From: Nonomuraea candida
GTDB taxonomy: Bacteria; Actinomycetota; Actinomycetes; Streptosporangiales; Streptosporangiaceae
DNA length: 44,161 bases
Direction: 5' to 3'
NCBI RefSeq assembly: GCF_000725485.1
Contig: NZ_JOAG01000068.1
Span: 1 to 44,161, forward strand
Position 1 is the stretch's first letter, and each line of letters begins with the position of its first letter. This document shows positions 17,930 to 27,164 of this stretch, piece after piece. Position numbers and translations under genes: made by a program. The notes below the pieces were generated by a model. That model had not been told where the DNA came from and made no database searches. It was given only the letters and a program-made list of their open reading frames with translations.

Positions 17930-19258
17930 CTAGAGCTCGGCGATCGCCTTCTCCAGGATGCCCAGGCCCTCCTCCAGCAGGTGCTCGGGCATGACCAGCG
18001 GGGGCAGGAAGCGCAGCACGTTGCCGTACGTGCCGGCCGTCAGCACCAGCAGCCCCTCCGCGTGGCAGCGCTTGACGACCGCCTGCACGGCGGTCGGGTT
18101 CGGCTCCTTGGTGCCCGGCTCGACCAGCTCGATCGCGATCATCGCGCCGCGCCCGCGCACGTCGCCGATCACGCCGAAGCGCTCCTTGAGCGCCTCCAGC
18201 CGGGGCAGCATGATCTCGCCGATCCGGCGCGCCCGGGCGACCAGGTCCTCCTCCTCGATGGTCTCCAGCACGCCGAGGGCGGCCTCGCAGGCCAGGGGGT
18301 TGCCGCCGTACGTGCCGCCGAGGCCGCCGACGTGCACCTTGTCCATGAGTTCCGCGCGCCCGGTCACCGCCGCCAGCGGCAGGCCGCCCGCGATGCCCTT
18401 GGCGGTGGTGATGATGTCCGGCACCACGCCCTCGTCCTCGCAGGCGAACAGCGTCCCCGTGCGCGCGAAGCCCGTCTGCACCTCGTCGGCCACGAACACG
18501 ATCCCGTTGGCCCGGCAGAACTCCGCGATGCGCGGCAGGAAGCCCCTGGCCGGCACGATGAACCCGCCCTCGCCCGCGATCGGCTCGATCACCACGGCGG
18601 CCACGTTCCCCGCGCCGATCTGCTTGGTGATCAGGTCGATGGCCTGCTCGGCGGCCTCCTCGGCGCAGTTCTCCGGCCCCGTCGGCCAGCGGAACGGGTA
18701 GGCCAGCGGCACCCGGTACACCTCCGGCGCGAACGGGCCGAACCCCTGCTTGTACGGCATGTTCTTGGCCGTGAGCGTCATCGTCAGCAGCGTGCGCCCG
18801 TGGTAGCCGTGGTCGAACACCACGACGCCCTGCCGCCCGGTCGCGTGCCTGGCGATCTTGACCGCGTTCTCCACGGCCTCCGCGCCGGAGTTCACCAGGA
18901 ACGTGCGCTTCTCGTGGTCGCCCGGGGTCAGCTCGTTGAGCCTCTCGCACACCCGCACGTACGACTCGTACGGCGTGACCATGAAACACGTGTGGGTGAA
19001 GTCGGCGGCCTGCCGCTGGACGCGCTCGACGACCCTGGGGGCGGAGTTGCCCACGTTGGTCACCGCGATGCCGGAGCCGAAGTCGATCAGCGCGTTCCCG
19101 TCGGCGTCCTCGACCACCCCGCCGCCCGCGCGGGTGACGAAGACCGGCAGCGTGGTGCCGATGCCGGGCGGGACGGCGGCCTGCTTGCGGGCCAGCAGCT
19201 CCTGGGACTTGGGGCCGGGGATCGCGGTCACGACGCGCCGCTCCTGGGGAATGCTCAT
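17930..19258 (-). CDS. gabT: 4-aminobutyrate-2-oxoglutarate aminotransferase
   Basis: 442 residues, the usual GabT length. Motifs: FLVNSGAEAVENAVKIAR, DHGYHGRT, VIEPIAGEGGFI, FVADEVQTGFARTG with Asp258, and TTAKGIAGGLPL with Schiff-base Lys287. It moves the amino group of GABA to 2-oxoglutarate, giving succinate semialdehyde and glutamate. It is divergent from a PucR regulator 76 bp away, like the PucR-type GabR control of gab genes known in Corynebacterium. On the minus strand TAGCGT ends six bases before the ATG and the nearest GGGAGG is about 20 nt off, so a leaderless mRNA is likely. A strong terminator follows. Confidence 0.95.
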   Translation of the reverse strand: MSIPQERRVVTAIPGPKSQELLARKQAAVPPGIGTTLPVFVTRAGGGVVEDADGNALIDFGSGIAVTNVGNSAPRVVERVQRQAADFTHTCFMVTPYESYVRVCERLNELTPGDHEKRTFLVNSGAEAVENAVKIARHATGRQGVVVFDHGYHGRTLLTMTLTAKNMPYKQGFGPFAPEVYRVPLAYPFRWPTGPENCAEEAAEQAIDLITKQIGAGNVAAVVIEPIAGEGGFIVPARGFLPRIAEFCRANGIVFVADEVQTGFARTGTLFACEDEGVVPDIITTAKGIAGGLPLAAVTGRAELMDKVHVGGLGGTYGGNPLACEAALGVLETIEEEDLVARARRIGEIMLPRLEALKERFGVIGDVRGRGAMIAIELVEPGTKEPNPTAVQAVVKRCHAEGLLVLTAGTYGNVLRFLPPLVMPEHLLEEGLGILEKAIAEL

Positions 19259-19264
19259 GCTCAG

Positions 19265-19334
19265 ACGCTACGGCGGCCTCCCACCTGCGCCGATACGTCG
19301 ATATGTCACACTGGGAGCACCTGTCTTTGCCGGA
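19265..19334. promoter_or_regulatory. gabT/pucR divergent promoter region
   Basis: The minus-strand -10 TAGCGT (19265-19270) serves gabT. An imperfect dyad GATACGTCGATATGTC (19292-19307; 10 of 16 positions symmetric) is a possible site for the adjacent PucR protein. No clear -10 for the rightward pucR gene was found. Confidence 0.4.
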
Positions 19335-21023
19335 ATGGACAAATCTCGCATGCCGCCTTCGCTCCAGACCGTCGCGCGCCGCATGAACCTCCGGCCGGTC
19401 GCCGGGACCTCCGACCCCGGGGCGCTGGCGGCGGCGGTGCGCTGGGTGGCGGTCAGCGAGCTGGCCGACCCGACCCCCTACCTGGAGGGCGGGGAGCTGC
19501 TGCTCACCACCGGCCTGCGCCTGGAGGGCGACCTGACGGGCTACGTGGCCCGCCTGGTGCGCCGGGGCGTGGCCGGGCTGGGCTTCGGGGTCGGCGTCTC
19601 CCACGAGGAGATCCCGCCCGCGCTCGTCGAGGCGGCGCGGGCGGCCGGGCTGCCGCTGCTGGAGGTGCCGCGCGAGACGCCGTTCATCGCCGTCGGCAAG
19701 GCGGTCAGCGAGCTGCTGGCCGCCGAGCAGTACGAGGAGATCAGCCGCGCCTTCGCCGCCCAGGGCCGCCTGACGCGGGCCGCGCTGCGGCCGGAGGGCA
19801 CGCACGCGGTCATCGACCGGCTGGCCACGGAGGTCGGCGGCTGGGCGGCGCTGCTGGAGGAGTCGGGCGAGGTCCGGCACGCCACCAGCGGGGCCAGGAC
19901 GGAGGCGGTGGCCGCCGAGCTGGCCCGCCGCCGCGGCCGGCCCGTCGAGCCCCCGGCCAGCCTGGCGCTGTCCGCGCCCGGCGAGCACATCGTCGTGCAG
20001 CCGCTGGGCGGCGGCGGGGCGCGCCCGCGCGGGTTCTTCGCCGTCGGGTCCATGCGGCCCTTCTCGCCCGTCACCCACACCGTGATCAACGCCGCGGGCT
20101 CGCTGCTGACGCTGGCCATGGAGCAGGGCAGGACGCGGCTGGCCGCCGAGCGGCGGGTCCGCGCCGCCGTGCTGGAGCTGCTGCTGGCGGGGGAGGGGGC
20201 GCGGGCCCGCGCCGTGCTGGGGGCGCTGGGCGCGCGGCTGCCCGAGGAGCCGCTGGTCGTGCTCGCGGCCGGTCCCGAGGCCATGGACGCCCTGGAGCCC
20301 CGCGCCTTCACCGCCCAGCCCGCCTCGGGGGCCTGCGGCGCTTCGGGCGCTTCCGGCGCTTCCGGAGCTCCCGGCGCGTCCGGCGCCGGCGGGACGGTCG
20401 TCGCGCTCGTGGCGGAGGGCGCGGCCGAGGGCGTGGCCGAGGAGGTGGCGGCGGGGGCCGCGGCTCCGGTGGGTCTGAGCCTGCCGTCCCGTTACGACGC
20501 CCTGCGCCACGCGCTCGACCAGGCCGGCCGCGCCCTGGAAGCCGCGCGCGACCGGGCCGGCACGAGAGGCGCGGGCGCGGGGAACGGCGGCATGGGAGGT
20601 GACGGCGCGGGAGGTGACGGCGCGGGGAGTGACGGCACGGGGCGCGGCAGGGCGACGGGAGCGGGCGGCGGCGGTGCCGGAAGGGTCGTCAGGTTCGGGG
20701 AACTGGCCGGGCAGGGGTTGCTGGGGCTGCTCGACCCGGCCGCCGCCCAGGCGTTCTCGGCCGCGATCCTGGCCCCGCTGACCACGTACGGCTCGCGGGC
20801 CGACCTCGTCGGGTCGCTGCGCGCGTACCTGGACAGCAACGGCCACTGGGACGCGGCGGCGCAGCGGCTGGGCGTGCACCGCCACACCCTGCGCTACCGC
20901 ATGAGACGCGTCGCCGACCTGCTCGGCCGCGACCTCGACGACCCCGGCGTGCGCGCGGAGCTGTGGCTGGCGCTGCAGGCGGCCCGGGCTATCCCTGCTT
21001 CTCCACCAGATAGCAGGAGATAG
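19335..21023 (+). CDS. PucR-family regulator of the gab locus
   Basis: About 562 residues. The N-terminal PucR domain has AVRWVAVSELADPTPYLEGG and LPLLEVPRETPFIAV. A GAF/GGDEF-like middle follows, then a C-terminal PucR helix-turn-helix: VGSLRAYLDSNGHWDAAAQR and LGVHRHTLRYRMRRVADLL. Two low-complexity insertions in the second half, a Gly-Ala-Ser stretch (about 331-352) and a Gly-Asp stretch (about 413-450), are unusual for the family and probably unstructured. The start could be ATG 19335 or ATG 19350 (MPPSLQTVARRM); the latter looks more like other PucR N termini. Divergent placement from gabT makes it the likely GABA-responsive activator. Its end overlaps the convergent tetR by 35 bp. Confidence 0.88.
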   Translation: MDKSRMPPSLQTVARRMNLRPVAGTSDPGALAAAVRWVAVSELADPTPYLEGGELLLTTGLRLEGDLTGYVARLVRRGVAGLGFGVGVSHEEIPPALVEAARAAGLPLLEVPRETPFIAVGKAVSELLAAEQYEEISRAFAAQGRLTRAALRPEGTHAVIDRLATEVGGWAALLEESGEVRHATSGARTEAVAAELARRRGRPVEPPASLALSAPGEHIVVQPLGGGGARPRGFFAVGSMRPFSPVTHTVINAAGSLLTLAMEQGRTRLAAERRVRAAVLELLLAGEGARARAVLGALGARLPEEPLVVLAAGPEAMDALEPRAFTAQPASGACGASGASGASGAPGASGAGGTVVALVAEGAAEGVAEEVAAGAAAPVGLSLPSRYDALRHALDQAGRALEAARDRAGTRGAGAGNGGMGGDGAGGDGAGSDGTGRGRATGAGGGGAGRVVRFGELAGQGLLGLLDPAAAQAFSAAILAPLTTYGSRADLVGSLRAYLDSNGHWDAAAQRLGVHRHTLRYRMRRVADLLGRDLDDPGVRAELWLALQAARAIPASPPDSRR

Positions 21024-21615
21024 TCGCCATCGTCACCGCCTCGTAGGTGCGCCCGTCGCGCAGGTGCCCGGCGCGCTCCAGGCTGATCGCCCCCTGCGCC
21101 GCCGCCCAGAGCGCGTCGGCGATCTTGCGGGGCTGGGTCGGGACCAGGTAGCCGGCCGAGATGCAGTCGGCGATGACGCGGTCGAGGATGTTGAGCGCCG
21201 CGCGGGCCAGCGTCCTGGCGCGCTCGCTGGGCTCGAAGCCGGGGATCGCGCGCTCGAACATCAGGCTGTAGTAGCCCGGCTCGGACAGGCACGCGTGCCG
21301 GTAGGCCGGGCCGAGCGCCGTCAGGTGCTCCAGCGGATTGCGGCGCTGCGGCACGGCCTCCAGGATGCGGCGGAAGCGCTCGAACCCCTCCAGATAGAGC
21401 GCCTCCGCCAGCCCTTCCCGGTTGCCGAACATCGTGTAGATCACGGTCGTCGTGCAGCCCGCCTCGGCGGCGATCCTGCGCATGGTCAGGCTGTCGGGCC
21501 CGTCCGTCCGCAGCAGGTTGACGGCGACGTCGAGGAGGCGCGAGCGCAGCTCGTCGTGCCCGGCGCGCTCACCCATGAGGTAGGCGCCCTGGAGGCCCAG
21601 AGGCGCCGAGGTCAT
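20989..21615 (-). CDS. TetR-family regulator (WHG-domain type)
   Basis: 208 residues. The helix-turn-helix is clear: LRSRLLDVAVNLLRTDGPDS, then LTMRRIAAEAGCTTTVIYTMF and GNREGLAEALY (about 22-73). The C-terminal part resembles TetR proteins with a WHG-type effector domain. The start is supported by GGGAGG a few bases upstream. It is divergent from an aldehyde dehydrogenase gene across 290 bp and probably regulates it. Its 3' end overlaps the convergent pucR gene by 35 bp, so the two transcripts are complementary there. Confidence 0.92.
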   Translation of the reverse strand: MTSAPLGLQGAYLMGERAGHDELRSRLLDVAVNLLRTDGPDSLTMRRIAAEAGCTTTVIYTMFGNREGLAEALYLEGFERFRRILEAVPQRRNPLEHLTALGPAYRHACLSEPGYYSLMFERAIPGFEPSERARTLARAALNILDRVIADCISAGYLVPTQPRKIADALWAAAQGAISLERAGHLRDGRTYEAVTMATISCYLVEKQG

Positions 21616-21810
21616 GAGACCTCCCTGGTGGCCAGGGAACCAAGCGTCCTGGTGACCTCACGTTGTTCGGTCACGGGGCCCACGCCTTTCTGATCGGGGG
21701 CCCGCCGCGCTGGAGACCCGCATCGATGACTTAGCCATAGCGGAGATCGCTCAAACCACTCCGCATGGTAAACATCCCGAATTGGGTCTACTTCTGTTAC
21801 ATCATGGGTA

Positions 21811-21898
21811 TACAACGGGGCTTGTACTTAACGGTGAGCCCTCATGAGGCTGTTGTGCATCGTGGTGTAAATCCCCATGCCACCGCTTGGCATAACGT
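21811..21898. promoter_or_regulatory. tetR/aldehyde dehydrogenase intergenic operators and -10
   Basis: ATGCCACCGCTTGGCAT (21877-21893) is a perfect 6-bp-arm palindrome; its last base is the first T of TAACGT (21893-21898), a -10 seven bases before the dehydrogenase ATG. A second dyad, TACAA-N6-TTGTA (21811-21826), lies upstream. Both are candidate TetR sites; the first would block the -35/-10 region directly. Confidence 0.5.
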
Positions 21899-21905
21899 CG
21901 GAGGC

Positions 21906-23333
21906 ATGGACGTGCGTACCTTCTGGCTGGCCGGCCGCGCCGCGACCGGGGACACCGAGCTCACTGTCACCAACCCCCATGACGGCCGTGAGGTCGGCCG
22001 GCACTCCGTGCCGGCAGACGCCCAGATCGAGGAGGCCGTCGCGGCCGCCCACGCGGTGTCCGCGCAGGCCGCCGCGCTGCCCGTGCACGTACGCGCCGAG
22101 GCCCTGGCGCACGTCTCGCGCCGGATCGCCGAGCGGGCCGAGGAGATCGCCCGGCTGATCACGGCCGAGAACGGCAAGCCGATCCTGTGGGCCCGGGGCG
22201 AGGTCGCGCGCGCCGTGGCCACCTTCCGGTTCGCCGCCGAGGAGACCCGGCGCTGGTCCGGCGGCGTGCAGCGGCTCGACACCGAGCCCGCGGCGGCCGG
22301 CCGCCTGGCCTACGTCTCCCGCGTGCCCCGCGGGCCCGTGCTGGCGATCACCCCGTTCAACTTCCCGCTGAACCTCGTCGCCCACAAGGTCGCCCCCGCC
22401 ATCGCCGTCGGCGCGCCCGTCATCGTCAAGCCCGCGCCCGCCACCCCGCTCTCCTCGCTGCTGCTCGGCGAGATCCTGGCCGAGACCGAGCTGCCCGAGG
22501 GCATGTTCTCGGTGCTGCCGATCGAGAACGAGCGCGCCTCCGGCCTGGTGCTCGACCCCCGGCTGCCGGTGGTGTCGTTCACGGGCTCGGCCCCCGTCGG
22601 CTACGCCATCGCCGACCAGGTGCCGCGCAAGCACGTCACGCTGGAGCTGGGAGGCAACGCGGCGGCCGTCGTGCTGGCCGACGCCGACCTCGACTGGGCG
22701 GCCCAGCGCGTCGCCCTCTACTCCAACTACCAGGCCGGCCAGAGCTGCATCGCCGTGCAGCGCGTGATCGTCGAGCGGCCGGTCTACGACGCGTTCGTCG
22801 AGCGCCTGCTGCCCGCCGTGTCCGCCCTCGTCACCGGCGACCCCGCCGACGAGAAGACCCAGGTGGGCCCGCTCGTCTCCGAGGCCGCCGCCGAGCGGGT
22901 CGAGCAGTGGGTCCAGGAGGCCGTCGCCGCCGGGGCCAAGGTGCTGGCCGGCGGCACCAGGCAGGGCGCGACGATCGCGCCGACCGTGCTCGCCGACGTG
23001 CCGCACGACGCCAAGGTGGCGTGCGAGGAGGTCTTCGGGCCCGTCATGATCCTGCAGCCGGCCGCCTCGATCGACGAGGCGTACGCGATGGTCAACGACT
23101 CCAGGTACGGGCTGCAGGCCGGGGTGTTCACGCGGTCGCTGGACGCCGCCTTCCGCGCCAACCGGGAGCTGGAGGTGGGCGGCGTGATCATCGGTGACGT
23201 GCCGTCGTACCGGGCCGACCAGATGCCGTACGGCGGGGTCAAGGACTCGGGGATCGGGCGCGAGGGGCTGCACTCGGCGATGGAGGACCTGACGTACGAG
23301 AAGGTCATGGTCCTGACCGGGCTGACCCTCTGA
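21906..23333 (+). CDS. NAD(P)-dependent aldehyde dehydrogenase
   Basis: 475 residues. Motifs: ITPFNFPLNLVAHKVAPAIA, SFTGSAPVGYAIA, LELGGNAAAVV with general-base Glu247, and NYQAGQSCIAVQR with catalytic Cys281; CEEVFGPV and YGGVKDSGIGREG also fit. The C-terminal signature resembles the lactaldehyde/non-phosphorylating GAPDH-type subgroup as much as succinate-semialdehyde dehydrogenase. Next to gabT, a GabD-like role in oxidising succinate semialdehyde is attractive but not proven. ATG 21906 is chosen because TAACGT lies seven bases upstream; GGAGG directly abuts the start and is too close to act as a normal Shine-Dalgarno, suggesting a leaderless mRNA. Confidence 0.9.
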   Translation: MDVRTFWLAGRAATGDTELTVTNPHDGREVGRHSVPADAQIEEAVAAAHAVSAQAAALPVHVRAEALAHVSRRIAERAEEIARLITAENGKPILWARGEVARAVATFRFAAEETRRWSGGVQRLDTEPAAAGRLAYVSRVPRGPVLAITPFNFPLNLVAHKVAPAIAVGAPVIVKPAPATPLSSLLLGEILAETELPEGMFSVLPIENERASGLVLDPRLPVVSFTGSAPVGYAIADQVPRKHVTLELGGNAAAVVLADADLDWAAQRVALYSNYQAGQSCIAVQRVIVERPVYDAFVERLLPAVSALVTGDPADEKTQVGPLVSEAAAERVEQWVQEAVAAGAKVLAGGTRQGATIAPTVLADVPHDAKVACEEVFGPVMILQPAASIDEAYAMVNDSRYGLQAGVFTRSLDAAFRANRELEVGGVIIGDVPSYRADQMPYGGVKDSGIGREGLHSAMEDLTYEKVMVLTGLTL

Positions 23334-23352
23334 CCCCTTCGGCGGACCTCCG

Positions 23353-23382
23353 GCGGCGGGCGGGCGCGCGGGCGCCCGCCGC
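23353..23382. terminator. hairpin between convergent dehydrogenase and protease genes
   Basis: GCGGCGGGCG (23353-23362) pairs with CGCCCGCCGC (23373-23382), a 10-bp GC stem with a 10-nt loop lying between two convergent stop codons. It can act for both strands. No U-tract. Confidence 0.6.
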
Positions 23383-24467
23383 TAGGCCTTCTGGGCCGTC
23401 TCGAACAGCGCCTTGACCGAGTCGCCGAAGTACGGGCCGTACATCGTGCGCTTGTCGTCGCTGTACTTGAAGCTGCTCAGCGACGTGATCGTGCCCTTGC
23501 CGGTGGTCGTGTCGAACGAGGTCATCCACGGGCCGCCGCTGGAGCCCGCCGTCATGTCGCAGCCCAGGCCCTGGTCGCGGGTCTGGCCGTGCGGGTCCTT
23601 CTTCAGCCGCCCGGCGCAGTAGACCAGGTGGCCCCCGTCGTACGGCGGGTCGGCGGGATAGCCGAAGCCGAACGCCTGCCCGCCCCTCCTGGCGTTGAAC
23701 GCGATCTCCTGCGTGCCCACCACGTCGGCCACGTGCCTGCCGCGCGAGGTGGCCAGGGCGACCATGCCGACGTCGTAGTTGTCGTCGCCGCTGCGCGACC
23801 AGGGGCCGGTGACGAACATGCGGCGGGCGGTGTACTGGCCGTACGGGTGGGGCCCGTTCGTCCCGTACCCCGGGACGAACGTCCAGTTCGCCGCCCACTC
23901 GCCCACGCCGTCCTTCACGCAGTGGCCGGCGGTGACCACGACGTCCTTGTTCGCGCTGCGGATCGTGCTGGCCGAGCAGACGAAGTCGTTGCCCGCCACG
24001 GTCAGGAACACCCGGCCCGTGGTCCTGGCCACCAGGCCGCCGGTGATCCAGCGGGAGCCGACCGTGCTGGTGCGCGGTCGGCCGGCGGACAGGTGGCGCG
24101 GGGAGCCGGTCAGCCGGGGCGGGATCGACAGGAGCGCTTTCCCTCCCGACAGGTCGGGGGTGGCCCGCACGCCGTCCCGCCCCGCCACGCCGTCCAGCAA
24201 CCTGCCGCCGGTCTTCACGAGGCCGGGCAGGTCGAGCGGCACGGCCCTGGCCATGCGTTCCGGCGTCCAGTAGGCGAGCACGCGCTGCTGGTCGGCGCCC
24301 GTGCGGGCGGCGACGTGCTCGACCACGTCGAGGCGCCGGACGTGCGGGGCCGGGGCGACGGCCGGCGGGTCGGCCTGCTGGCGGACGGGAACCGCGCCGA
24401 GGAGTGCGGGCCCGATCAGCCCGGCCAGGAGCGGAGCGGCCGCAAGCAGGGGGGTGCTCAAGGTCAT
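23382..24467 (-). CDS. secreted trypsin-fold (V8-like) serine protease
   Basis: 361 residues. A hydrophobic signal peptide (about 1-27) leads into a propeptide-like region (about 28-130). The protease domain has the full triad: His182 in VVVTAGHCV, Asp232 in NYDVGMVAL and Ser310 in CDMTAGSSGGPW, plus paired Cys residues (164/183, 284/303). This pattern matches extracellular glutamyl-endopeptidase-like enzymes of actinomycetes. It is probably exported by Sec, processed outside the cell and used in protein scavenging. GGGGG close before the ATG supports the start. It is divergent from dxr with about 97 bp between, and convergent with the aldehyde dehydrogenase. Confidence 0.92.
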   Translation of the reverse strand: MTLSTPLLAAAPLLAGLIGPALLGAVPVRQQADPPAVAPAPHVRRLDVVEHVAARTGADQQRVLAYWTPERMARAVPLDLPGLVKTGGRLLDGVAGRDGVRATPDLSGGKALLSIPPRLTGSPRHLSAGRPRTSTVGSRWITGGLVARTTGRVFLTVAGNDFVCSASTIRSANKDVVVTAGHCVKDGVGEWAANWTFVPGYGTNGPHPYGQYTARRMFVTGPWSRSGDDNYDVGMVALATSRGRHVADVVGTQEIAFNARRGGQAFGFGYPADPPYDGGHLVYCAGRLKKDPHGQTRDQGLGCDMTAGSSGGPWMTSFDTTTGKGTITSLSSFKYSDDKRTMYGPYFGDSVKALFETAQKA

Positions 24468-24564
24468 GTCCCCCGAGTGTGCACCACGAGATGTGTTCTT
24501 GTGACTACTTTCGGTGAATTACTCGCCAGTCCCGAGCGCGCCGGACAGCGGGGAGAATGGACAC

Positions 24565-25755
24565 GTGCATGAACAGACCCTCCGCTCCGTCGTGGTGCTC
24601 GGCTCCACCGGTTCGATCGGCACCCAGGCCCTCGATGTCATCGCCGCCAATCCGGGCGGCTTCAAGGTCGCCGGGCTGGCGGCGGGGGGCGGCCGGGTCG
24701 AGCTGCTGGCCAGGCAGGCGGCGGAGTTCGGGGTGGAGGCCGTGGCGGTGGCCGACGCCTCGGCCGTACCGGCGCTGAAGGAGGCGCTGGCGGCGCACGG
24801 CGCGCGGCCGGTCGTGCTGGGCGGCCCCGACGGGGTTGCCGAGGTGGCCGGCTGGCCGTGCGACACGGTGCTCAACGGCATCACCGGCGCGCTGGGCCTG
24901 ACCTCCACGCTCGTCGCGCTCGAGGCGGGCCGGACCCTCGCGCTGGCCAACAAGGAGTCGCTGATCATCGGCGGGCCGCTGGTGAAGCGGCTGGCCGGGC
25001 CGGGGCAGATCCTGCCGGTCGACTCCGAGCACTCGGCCCTGCAGCAGTGCCTGTGGGCCGCCGGTCCCGGCGGTCACGACCCCTCGCGGGTCAGGCGGCT
25101 CGTGGTCACCGCCAGCGGGGGGCCGTTCAGGGGCATGAAGCGGGCCGACATGGCCGACGTCACGCCGGAGATGGCGCTGGCCCACCCCACCTGGTCGATG
25201 GGCCCGTACATCACGATCAACTCCGCGACCCTGGTCAACAAGGGGCTGGAGGTGATCGAGGCGCACCTGCTGTTCGACCTCGGGTTCGACCGCATCGAGG
25301 TCGTGGTGCACCCCCAGTCGATCATCCACTCCATGGTCGAATACGTCGACGGCTCCACGATGGCGCAGGCCAGCCCGCCCGACATGCGGCTGCCGATCGC
25401 CCTCGCGCTCGGCCACCCCGGGCGCGTCCCCGGCGCCGCGCGGCCGATCGACTGGACCAGGGCGCACACGTGGACGTTCGAGCCCCTCGACGACACGGCC
25501 TTCCCGGCGGTCGCCCTGGCCAGGCACGTCGGCGGCGCGGGCGGCACCGCGCCGGCCGTCTACAACGCGGCCAACGAGGTGTGCCTGGACGCGTTCATCG
25601 CGGGCGGGCTGCCGTTCCTGGGCATCGTCGACACCGTGGCCAAGGTCGTCGAGGAGCACCAGGTGACCCCCGCCGACTCCATCGAAGAGGTGCTGGCGGC
25701 CGACGCCTGGGCACGCGCCCGTGCGGCCGAACTCACAGCCGGGCAGTCCCGCTAG
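24565..25755 (+). CDS. dxr: 1-deoxy-D-xylulose-5-phosphate reductoisomerase
   Basis: 396 residues, the normal Dxr length. Visible are the NADPH-binding [30 protein letters not shown], the metal and substrate site [42 protein letters not shown] and [13 protein letters not shown]. It converts DXP to MEP, the committed step of the MEP isoprenoid pathway. GTG 24565 is chosen as start: GGGGAG lies nine bases upstream and the protein then begins just before the Rossmann strand; an upstream ATG would add 17 unlike residues. ispG follows after 38 bp. The site-2 protease gene usually found between them in actinobacteria is absent. Confidence 0.97.
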   Translation: MHEQTLRSVVVLGSTGSIGTQALDVIAANPGGFKVAGLAAGGGRVELLARQAAEFGVEAVAVADASAVPALKEALAAHGARPVVLGGPDGVAEVAGWPCDTVLNGITGALGLTSTLVALEAGRTLALANKESLIIGGPLVKRLAGPGQILPVDSEHSALQQCLWAAGPGGHDPSRVRRLVVTASGGPFRGMKRADMADVTPEMALAHPTWSMGPYITINSATLVNKGLEVIEAHLLFDLGFDRIEVVVHPQSIIHSMVEYVDGSTMAQASPPDMRLPIALALGHPGRVPGAARPIDWTRAHTWTFEPLDDTAFPAVALARHVGGAGGTAPAVYNAANEVCLDAFIAGGLPFLGIVDTVAKVVEEHQVTPADSIEEVLAADAWARARAAELTAGQSR

Positions 25756-25760
25756 CTACC

Positions 25761-25766
25761 TAGACT
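25761..25766 (+). promoter_or_regulatory. possible -10 element for ispG
   Basis: TAGACT lies in the 38-bp dxr-ispG gap, 28 bases before the ispG ATG, with GGGTTGAA as ribosome-binding site in between. ispG may thus have its own promoter in addition to readthrough from dxr. Confidence 0.3.
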
Positions 25767-25793
25767 GAAAGCGTCGTCACAGTAAGGGTTGAA

Positions 25794-26960
<1,167 letters not shown>

Positions 26961-27049
26961 CCCCTTCCCGGAGCGGCCCGAACCCGGTTCCCACCCCTGC
27001 CGCCGTCATCGTCACCCTCCGCCCTCTGCTCTGATCGGCTTGACCGTGG

Positions 27050-27080
27050 TTGACCTCAACTGTGGTTGAGATTGCAGGAT
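27050..27080 (+). promoter_or_regulatory. SoxR/MerR-like box in a 19-bp-spacer promoter
   Basis: CCTCAA (27054-27059), six bases, then TTGAGA (27066-27071) matches 11 of 12 arm bases of the SoxR consensus (CCTCAA-N6-TTGAGG). It lies between TTGACC (27050-27055) and CAGGAT (27075-27080), a candidate -35/-10 pair 19 bp apart, the long spacer typical of MerR-family-activated promoters. The -10 is weak, as expected for an activated promoter. Confidence 0.6.
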
Positions 27081-27164
27081 GAGGGCCTGGGCCCGTTCTG
27101 GGTCGGCATCCGCCCGTTCCGGGCGGGTGGGTGGAGATCTGTCGTGCGACGGCCGGGGGCTTTG

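Noticed and set aside
21612..21815. 67-codon minus-strand ORF upstream of the second tetR
   Set aside because: No ribosome-binding site or recognisable motif; it runs through the region where operators and promoters are expected.
24514..24564. Upstream ATG start for dxr
   Set aside because: It adds 17 residues unlike Dxr N termini, while GTG 24565 has a well-placed GGGGAG.
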